This document shows positions 58,515-64,000 of a stretch of DNA of 64,000 bases, in pieces (the stretch's first letter is position 1; every line of letters starts with the position of its first letter). Origin of the DNA: Candidatus Gallacutalibacter pullicola (GTDB lineage Bacteria; Bacillota; Clostridia; Oscillospirales; Acutalibacteraceae). The notes under the pieces were generated by a model that made no database searches, had not been told where the DNA came from, and was given only the letters and a program-made list of their open reading frames with translations. A program made the translations under genes and the position numbers. Location: contig DVHF01000036.1 in the NCBI GenBank assembly GCA_018712265.1, positions 1-64,000 of the forward strand, given 5' to 3'.

Positions 58515-60359
58515 GTGCCTGTTGGTTTTGATGACCAGGAATATACCCGGTCCTTTGACTGGTCCTGCTGGAAAAAGCTTGTGCCTTTCCTGCGCCCATA
58601 CCGCAAAACGCTGGCTATGGTGCTGGGGCTGAACCTTTTCTGCTCCGTCATTGATATCGCCCTGCCGCTGTTCCAGCGATACGCGATCGACCAGTTTATT
58701 TCACAAAAGACAATCGCAGGACTGCCGGTGATGGCCGTGCTCTACGCCCTCGCCATCCTGCTCCAGACGCTGGCCGTCGTCCTGTTCACCCGCGGCTCCA
58801 TGCGCATTGAAATGAACCTCGGAAAGGATATCCGCCGCGCCTGCTTCGTCCATTTGCAGACGCTGTCGCTTTCCTATTACAATGTAACGCCTGTGGGGTA
58901 TCTGCTCTCCCGCCTGATGAGCGATACGAACCGCATTTCCTCGATGATCGCCTGGAACGCCGTCGATATTTTCTGGGCGGCCGCCTATGTGATCGGGGTG
59001 TTCATCACGATGATGGCGCTCAATCCCTGGCTGGCGCTCACCGTGATCCTGATTGTACCGATCATTTCGCTGCTTACCGTGTGGTTCCAGGACCGCATCC
59101 TGCGCTGGAACCGCCGGGTCCGCAAGATGAATTCCCGCATCACCAGCGCCTATAATGAGGGGATCATGGGCGCGCGCACCTCTAAGACGCTTGTCATCGA
59201 GGAGCAGAACAGCGGGGAGTTCCGCCAGGTGACGCAGGATATGAAATCCGCCTCTGTCCGTGCCGCACGGCTCAACGCCGTATATATCCCGCTGATCCTG
59301 TTTTTCAGCTCGCTGACGACGGCCATCGTACTGGCGCGCGGCGGCTCGATGGTGCTGTCCGGCACGCTGCTGATCGGTACGCTCTCCGCCTTTACCTCAT
59401 ATGCGGTGGGGATTTTTGAGCCGATCCAGCAGATTGCCCGCAATATCGCGGATCTGCTTTCGCTTCAGGCAAATATTGAGCGTGTGATGGGACTGCTCGA
59501 TCAGGAGCCCATGATCACCGATTCGCCCGAGGTGGAGGCCCGGTACGGCACCGTATTCGAGCCGAAAAAGGAGAACTGGGAACCGATCCGCGGCGAAATT
59601 GAATTTCAGGATGTGAGCTTCCGGTATCCGGACGGGAACGAGGACGTGCTGAGTCATTTCAATCTGAAGATCCCGGCCGGATCCACTGTGGCGATTGTAG
59701 GCGAAACCGGTGCGGGGAAAAGCACCCTGGTGAATCTGGCGTGCCGCTTCTTTGAGCCTACCGCCGGCAGGATCCTGATAGACGGGCGCGATTACCGGGA
59801 GCGCAGCCAGCTTTGGCTGCACAGCAGTATCGGCTATGTGCTGCAAAGTCCGCACCTGTTTTCCGGTACAGTGATGGACAACATCCGGTACGGCCGTCTG
59901 GACGCCACCGACGAGGAAGTGATCGCGGCGGCAAAGGCTGTCTCTGCCGATCAGGTGGCGGAAAAGCTGGAAAACGGCTATCTGAGCGATGTCGGCGAAG
60001 GAGGCGATCTGCTTTCCACCGGAGAAAAGCAGCTGATTTCGTTTGCGCGCGCCGTGCTGGCCGATCCGCGTATCTTCGTGCTTGACGAGGCAACCTCCTC
60101 GATCGATACGCAGACGGAGCAGCTCATCCAGAAAGCCACAGAACGCCTGCTGCATGGGCGCACATCGTTCCTGATTGCGCACCGGCTTTCCACCATCCGG
60201 CAGGCCGATATGATCCTGGTTGTCCGGGACGGGCGAATCATCGAGCAGGGGACGCATACGGAGCTGCTCCGCAAAAAGGGATATTATCACGATCTGTACC
60301 GCCGTCAGTTTGAGGAGGAGGCATCCGCCCGCCGCCTGCGTCAGGAAGAGGCCGTCTGA
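58515..60359 (+). CDS. Heterodimeric ABC exporter subunit, BmrD/YheH-like
   Basis: 614 residues from GTG 58515 (GGAAAGGGGAG upstream). Six helices in residues 25-320, NBD with Walker A IVGETGAGKSTLVNLACRFF, Q-loop VLQSPHLFSGTVMDNIRYG, signature LSTGEKQLISFARAVL, Walker B IFVLDEATSSIDTQTE with the catalytic Glu, His-switch IAHRLSTIRQADMI. The signature reads LSTGE instead of LSGGQ, as in the canonical-site partner of BmrC-type exporters. With the upstream subunit it forms one degenerate and one active ATP site and should expel drugs or lipid-like compounds. Its 3' end overlaps the convergent kinase gene by 19 bp. Confidence 0.9.
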   Translation: MPVGFDDQEYTRSFDWSCWKKLVPFLRPYRKTLAMVLGLNLFCSVIDIALPLFQRYAIDQFISQKTIAGLPVMAVLYALAILLQTLAVVLFTRGSMRIEMNLGKDIRRACFVHLQTLSLSYYNVTPVGYLLSRLMSDTNRISSMIAWNAVDIFWAAAYVIGVFITMMALNPWLALTVILIVPIISLLTVWFQDRILRWNRRVRKMNSRITSAYNEGIMGARTSKTLVIEEQNSGEFRQVTQDMKSASVRAARLNAVYIPLILFFSSLTTAIVLARGGSMVLSGTLLIGTLSAFTSYAVGIFEPIQQIARNIADLLSLQANIERVMGLLDQEPMITDSPEVEARYGTVFEPKKENWEPIRGEIEFQDVSFRYPDGNEDVLSHFNLKIPAGSTVAIVGETGAGKSTLVNLACRFFEPTAGRILIDGRDYRERSQLWLHSSIGYVLQSPHLFSGTVMDNIRYGRLDATDEEVIAAAKAVSADQVAEKLENGYLSDVGEGGDLLSTGEKQLISFARAVLADPRIFVLDEATSSIDTQTEQLIQKATERLLHGRTSFLIAHRLSTIRQADMILVVRDGRIIEQGTHTELLRKKGYYHDLYRRQFEEEASARRLRQEEAV

Positions 60360-63349
60360 GACGCTTTGAAAGCGGCCTTGCGCCACAGCTCGGCTTCTTC
60401 TGTCCAGCCCTGATCCTCCGACAATTTTATCACATCAGTGCCGCGATCCATGATTATCTTGCGGCGTTCCGGCGGGGAGAGCTGTTCCATCGTCGGAAAT
60501 GCCTTGGAGAGCAGTTCCCGTGCCTCGGCCGGATACCCCACCCAGACGCAGAGCTTTGCTGTGGTGATCAGGGAAGATACATAAAGGGATGTGGGACGTT
60601 CCCATTTCTCCATTTCCGTGCAGACGTGCAGCATGGTCCGGCAGGCCGATTCGTCGTCGTTCATTTCCTGATAGGCCTGCGCCGCGGTAATTTCAAAATC
60701 CGTAAAATCCTGTCCGTTCTCCCGGCACCACCGCTTGGCCAGCCCACATAGCCGGATTGTCTCCCCGTATTCTTTCTTATCGAGGGCTTCCTCGCAGGCG
60801 CGCAGACGCACGATCCGTTCTCGATCCGGCCCCCATGCGCTTTCCGGTACGAACATCTCCCGATGCTTCGGTATGCGGTTTTCCGCCGCAAAATACTCGG
60901 TCAGCGGATTGGAAGGGATCCCCAGCAGTCTGGCGAATTCCGTGCTCAATGACAGCGCGTGGTACATACATTCCGGATAATAATCGGAGTCCCTGTATTC
61001 CCGCAGCCATTCCGGCAGGTTCATGGAGAGCCGCAGCGCCGATTCCCAATGTCCCTGAATCCGCAGCAAATGACACATGAACTCCGTCACGGCGGTGCAC
61101 AGCGGCGCGCTGCCTGCCCAGTCAAGATAACCGGCCAGATATTCCACGCCGCGGGTGATCTCCTCGTCCGGCGCGCCGTAGTTGCTTTCCAGATGGAAAA
61201 ACAGACATTCCACAAACCGGTACAGCGCCTGCATATCGGGATGGAGCTCGCGCCAGCCGGTCTGGCGGACGAGCGGATGGACAGTGAGGATATCCGCCTC
61301 GCTGCGGCGGATCCAACCCCGTCTGATCAGCTGGTGGAGGACGTCCGGATCGAAGTCCGGCGTCATGACGAAATCCTTCACCGACAGCCCGGAATCTGAA
61401 ATGGGCAGGGCGAAGCCCATCATCCGCCGTTCCTCCTCGGATAGATCGGCCATGCGGAACAGCGCCGTCAGATGGTCCTGGATGCGGGCCATCCTGCCCT
61501 CCCGATCCTTGGCGGTGGATACGCTGACGAATGCTTTGCTGTTCCAGTCGTTTTGCGTCATCTTTTCCAGCAGGGCCTCCGGCGTGAGCTTCGGAACACT
61601 GTATTTCAGTGTGCGTGCCATCAGCTCTACCGTCAGAGTGTGGCTCTCTACAGCGTCGATCAGTCTGTCCGCCGCTTCGTCAGACAAATCGGAGACGAAC
61701 CGGCGCATAAGCCGGTGCAGGAGGGGACGCGGCAGCGTGTCCGCCTCGATACCTCCTTCCGCACGGGAACGGGTAGTCACCAGCAGCCCCATAGGGAGCG
61801 CGCAGAGCTGCCGGAATTCCGGCTCGCTGATCAGACCGGAAAATCCGCCGAACCCGCCGTCCATACCGTCGAGAATCAGCAGATCGTTTTCGCTCCGTTC
61901 TCCCAGCAGGCCGAGCACCTCCCGGCAGATCTGTTCCTCCGGTTTTTCCCTGCCGCGGACGTCCTTTCGATCGTATCCGCTGAAGGCGTCGGCGATGGGG
62001 CCTGTGATGGTTCGGCGGGCGGAGCCCTGAAAGCGGACAAAATATGCCTGTCCCCGCGTATAGCGGCGGGCGAATTCAATGGCCAGCTCCGTTTTTCCCA
62101 TACCGGCGAAGCCCCAGAGGATCACGGGCTTCCGTTTTTCGCGCAGGGCGCGATCCAGTCTGCTGATCTGTTCCTCACGGCCGAGAAATTCTCCCTCCGC
62201 CAGTGCGGAAAAAGAGAGGGCAAGCTGATTTTTTGGCGGCCGGGTGAGTTCCAGAAGCTTTTCTGCATCTTCCAGAAGCTCGGCGGCGCTCTGGCAGCGT
62301 TCTGCCGGATCCAAACACAGGGATTTGTCCAGAATGTGCTGGATCAGCCGCAGGGATTCCGGCGTGCAGCCCAGCTTTTCCCCCTCGGAGGGGAGGAGGC
62401 GCGCGAGGGACGCGCTTTCTGTCAGCATCCGATCTCGGCCGTTTTCCACATAGGTGCGGCCCCGGAGCAGGAACAGAAGCAGCCGCCCGACGGAATAAAC
62501 GTCTGCGGCCGGCGTCAGCTGTAAGGTTCCGTCGTTGTCCCAGACGATCTCCGGGGCTGTATAGCCCGGAGTGCTGAATACCATACGATCCCGGATCCGG
62601 GCTGTTTTCTTCACGCCCGCGGGATTGTCAAAATCTGTGGAATCGTCAAACACTCTCGCGCATCCGAAATCCAGCAGGCAGCCAAAGCCGAGCTCGCCCT
62701 TTTCCGTCCGGGTGTCGGCGAAGAAGATGTTCTCCGGCTGCACATCGCCGTACAGGCAGCCGGCGTTATGGACCAGCTCCACGGCCCGGAGGGTTTCCGC
62801 CAGAATCTGCGCGATGGTGTAAAGGCTCGGACGGCCTCCGGTGCGGAGAGGGTGTCCCTCCTCCGGGGGCAGGGAACATTCCTTTAAAAGCTGGGGCAGG
62901 AACATCCCCACCCCCGACATATCCCGCAGGACGAGGAAGCTGCCTTGCGGAGCGGCAAATCCGCCCTCTGCTGTCTCCACTGCCATTTCTTTCGGGGCGT
63001 CCAACACGGGGATGCTCCTGCCGGAGACGACAGCCAACTTCTGGCTGATCTCCGTCTCCATCAGCATACGTTCCCGCGCCTTTTTCAAAATGTGATCGGA
63101 ATCCTCGTCTGTTGCAGTCAGGATGCCGTGTTCCCGGCGCAGCCGTCCGGCAAGCTCTCTGGGAAAGCACTCTTTTATGCCGAACGGCAGGGCGTTTCCC
63201 TCCTTCTCGGCGGAATAAAAAATGGAGCTGCCCCCAAAACTGATCGCTTCATGCAGAATATACCGATTCTTTTCGCAGCGGATCCGCTCCCTTTCCCAGC
63301 GGAGCACCGTTCCGGCGGGCAGAGGCTCTCTGACATCTCGATTTTCCAT
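60341..63349 (-). CDS. Protein kinase-STAND ATPase fusion
   Basis: 1002 residues; ATG 63349 follows GGAGGTGTAAT, with only one base between the upstream stop and the start, so the two are an operon. Residues about 25-370: Ser/Thr kinase fold with the ATP lysine in FGIKECFPRELA, catalytic loop CLYGDVQPENIFF (HRD replaced by YGD, catalytic Asp kept), DFG in LLDFGCARVF, and TPGYTAPEIVWD. Residues about 395-600: NB-ARC/STAND ATPase with FLGREEQISRLDRAL, Walker A GFAGMGKTELAIEFARRY, Walker B LLILDGMDGG and sensor LLVTTRSRA. Residues about 640-700 look winged-helix; 720-1000 are TPR-like helical repeats. It should be a ligand-triggered switch or signalling scaffold. Confidence 0.82.
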   Translation of the reverse strand: MENRDVREPLPAGTVLRWERERIRCEKNRYILHEAISFGGSSIFYSAEKEGNALPFGIKECFPRELAGRLRREHGILTATDEDSDHILKKARERMLMETEISQKLAVVSGRSIPVLDAPKEMAVETAEGGFAAPQGSFLVLRDMSGVGMFLPQLLKECSLPPEEGHPLRTGGRPSLYTIAQILAETLRAVELVHNAGCLYGDVQPENIFFADTRTEKGELGFGCLLDFGCARVFDDSTDFDNPAGVKKTARIRDRMVFSTPGYTAPEIVWDNDGTLQLTPAADVYSVGRLLLFLLRGRTYVENGRDRMLTESASLARLLPSEGEKLGCTPESLRLIQHILDKSLCLDPAERCQSAAELLEDAEKLLELTRPPKNQLALSFSALAEGEFLGREEQISRLDRALREKRKPVILWGFAGMGKTELAIEFARRYTRGQAYFVRFQGSARRTITGPIADAFSGYDRKDVRGREKPEEQICREVLGLLGERSENDLLILDGMDGGFGGFSGLISEPEFRQLCALPMGLLVTTRSRAEGGIEADTLPRPLLHRLMRRFVSDLSDEAADRLIDAVESHTLTVELMARTLKYSVPKLTPEALLEKMTQNDWNSKAFVSVSTAKDREGRMARIQDHLTALFRMADLSEEERRMMGFALPISDSGLSVKDFVMTPDFDPDVLHQLIRRGWIRRSEADILTVHPLVRQTGWRELHPDMQALYRFVECLFFHLESNYGAPDEEITRGVEYLAGYLDWAGSAPLCTAVTEFMCHLLRIQGHWESALRLSMNLPEWLREYRDSDYYPECMYHALSLSTEFARLLGIPSNPLTEYFAAENRIPKHREMFVPESAWGPDRERIVRLRACEEALDKKEYGETIRLCGLAKRWCRENGQDFTDFEITAAQAYQEMNDDESACRTMLHVCTEMEKWERPTSLYVSSLITTAKLCVWVGYPAEARELLSKAFPTMEQLSPPERRKIIMDRGTDVIKLSEDQGWTEEAELWRKAAFKASQTASS

Positions 63350-63350
63350 A

Positions 63351-64000
63351 TTACACCTCCATTTCTTCCCCCAGCAGGTACCGGGCTGTCCGCGCGGGAT
63401 GATCGGTCAGGAGGCTGAGAAGGATAAAACGGTCGAAAGGAGCGGGATGGTAGAGGGAGCGGAACCCGAACTCCGTCAGCAGCTCATTGAGGATGCGGCA
63501 GCACAGCACCTGCTTTTCCCTGCTGTCAGCCGAGTGGGTGAGATCGTCCAAATCATCGCGGAGCAGGGCGATTCGTCTGTCGAGGGAGGTGTTTTCCTCC
63601 GTCAGATGCCAGAACTGCGCCCGCGTATCCGGATCCGCTCCGGAATAGCCGGTGATGAGAAAGTAGCCCAGCAGCAGGATATCGCGCCTGTCCACAGCCC
63701 TGATCCCATTTTCAATGGCGTTGGCGCGGGCGTAGTACCGCTTACAGAACAGAGCCGTTTCCCCCAACGCCGCGCTGAACACGCAGTCCTCTATCCGGGA
63801 GGCGGATTCGTCCTCGACCGCGCCGCGGAATACATACCGTTTGCCGGTGGGGGATTGGAGCAGATCCTCGAACCGCCAGTCGAGCCTTTCGTACACAGCG
63901 TTGATCAGCTTATGGAGCGTCGCCTGTTTTCCCGGCAGATACAGGGCGTTCAGGTATTCCGTCAACCGGAGATACCCGTTCTGCGCCGTGCGGGAAGCGC
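63351..64000 (-). CDS. Hypothetical protein upstream of the kinase-STAND gene (partial)
   Basis: The frame is open from the stop at 63351-63353 to the window edge (no stop in the 650 bp), so the 5' end is outside. The visible part reads ...TAQNGYLRLTEYLNALYLPG, KQATLHKLINAVYERLDWRF, EDLLQSPTGKRYVFRGAVED, ESASRIEDCVFSAALGETAL and ends LSLLTDHPARTARYLLGEEM. It is helical and charged with no motif I recognise; a soluble protein. It directly precedes the kinase-STAND gene with one base in between, so it is likely a functional partner or its sensor. Function unknown. Confidence 0.65.
   Translation of the reverse strand, partial: ASRTAQNGYLRLTEYLNALYLPGKQATLHKLINAVYERLDWRFEDLLQSPTGKRYVFRGAVEDESASRIEDCVFSAALGETALFCKRYYARANAIENGIRAVDRRDILLLGYFLITGYSGADPDTRAQFWHLTEENTSLDRRIALLRDDLDDLTHSADSREKQVLCCRILNELLTEFGFRSLYHPAPFDRFILLSLLTDHPARTARYLLGEEMEV

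Noticed and set aside
1-64000. tRNA or rRNA genes
   Set aside because: No T-loop signature GGTTCRANNCC with a matching cloverleaf was seen on either strand.

Overview
The window reads as chromosomal DNA of an anaerobic, carbohydrate-fermenting low-GC-type Firmicute (Clostridia, most likely an Oscillospiraceae or Lachnospiraceae relative) with a raised GC content. Pointers are the AddAB recombination pair, HemZ, an XpaC/TelA pair, a YesM/YesN regulated Lpl-type sugar ABC transporter, a GH4 alpha-galacturonidase of the LplD type, strong AGGAGG-type ribosome sites with TTG/GTG starts, and long AT-rich promoter gaps. The species assignment is inference.

Layout. 1-160: 5' end of a transposase-like gene running off the left edge. 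0.5-3.1 kb (-): ilvD and a one-pass membrane protein. 3.7-8.0 kb: GH31 glycosidase, small basic protein, GH4 galacturonidase. 8.3-10.1 kb: ECF sigma factor with its membrane anti-sigma partner. 10.6-17.0 kb (-): pectinesterase, NSS Na+ symporter, TrpB2, and a coupled nucleotidyltransferase/sugar-kinase pair. 17.3-23.3 kb (+): polar amino acid ABC system, M18 aminopeptidase, GH13. 23.9-31.6 kb (-): addB-addA-epimerase operon. 32.2-36.1 kb (+): a degraded gene, xpaC, telA. 36.3-43.7 kb: Gfo/Idh/MocA oxidoreductase (-), PHP phosphatase, Lrp regulator/aminotransferase, MBL/hemZ/uridine-kinase-like operon. 44.2-46.9 kb: GNAT, zinc ribbon protein, nagB-like deaminase (-). 47.6-55.8 kb (+): histidine kinase, two permeases, lipoprotein, AraC-type response regulator and an unrecognised putative TIM-barrel enzyme, one carbohydrate-uptake locus. 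56.0-60.4 kb (+): leader peptide, terminator and a heterodimeric ABC exporter of BmrC/BmrD type. 60.3-64.0 kb (-): kinase/STAND ATPase fusion and an upstream partner cut by the right edge.

Functional themes. GH4 LplD-type enzyme, an intracellular-looking pectinesterase, GH31, GH13, NagB-like deaminase, an N-acetylhexosamine-kinase-like enzyme and the Lpl-type transporter point to uptake and cytoplasmic breakdown of plant (pectin-derived) and amino-sugar oligosaccharides.

The most striking non-coding signal is a dispersed repeat family (called R1 here) of 0.1-0.36 kb that carries an extended -10 promoter core and variable perfect palindromes. It lies immediately upstream of at least six genes (amino acid permease, M18 peptidase, addB, the 32 kb gene, xpaC, nagB), sometimes splitting operons; two copies are 103 nt long matches with two differences ending at the Shine-Dalgarno sequence of unrelated genes. 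A second family (R2) is found at gene 3' ends. A third, a 162-bp MITE-like element, has a solo end elsewhere in the window. The second striking signal is a 27-codon leader ORF followed by an intrinsic terminator in front of the BmrC/D-like exporter, the layout of ribosome-mediated attenuation.
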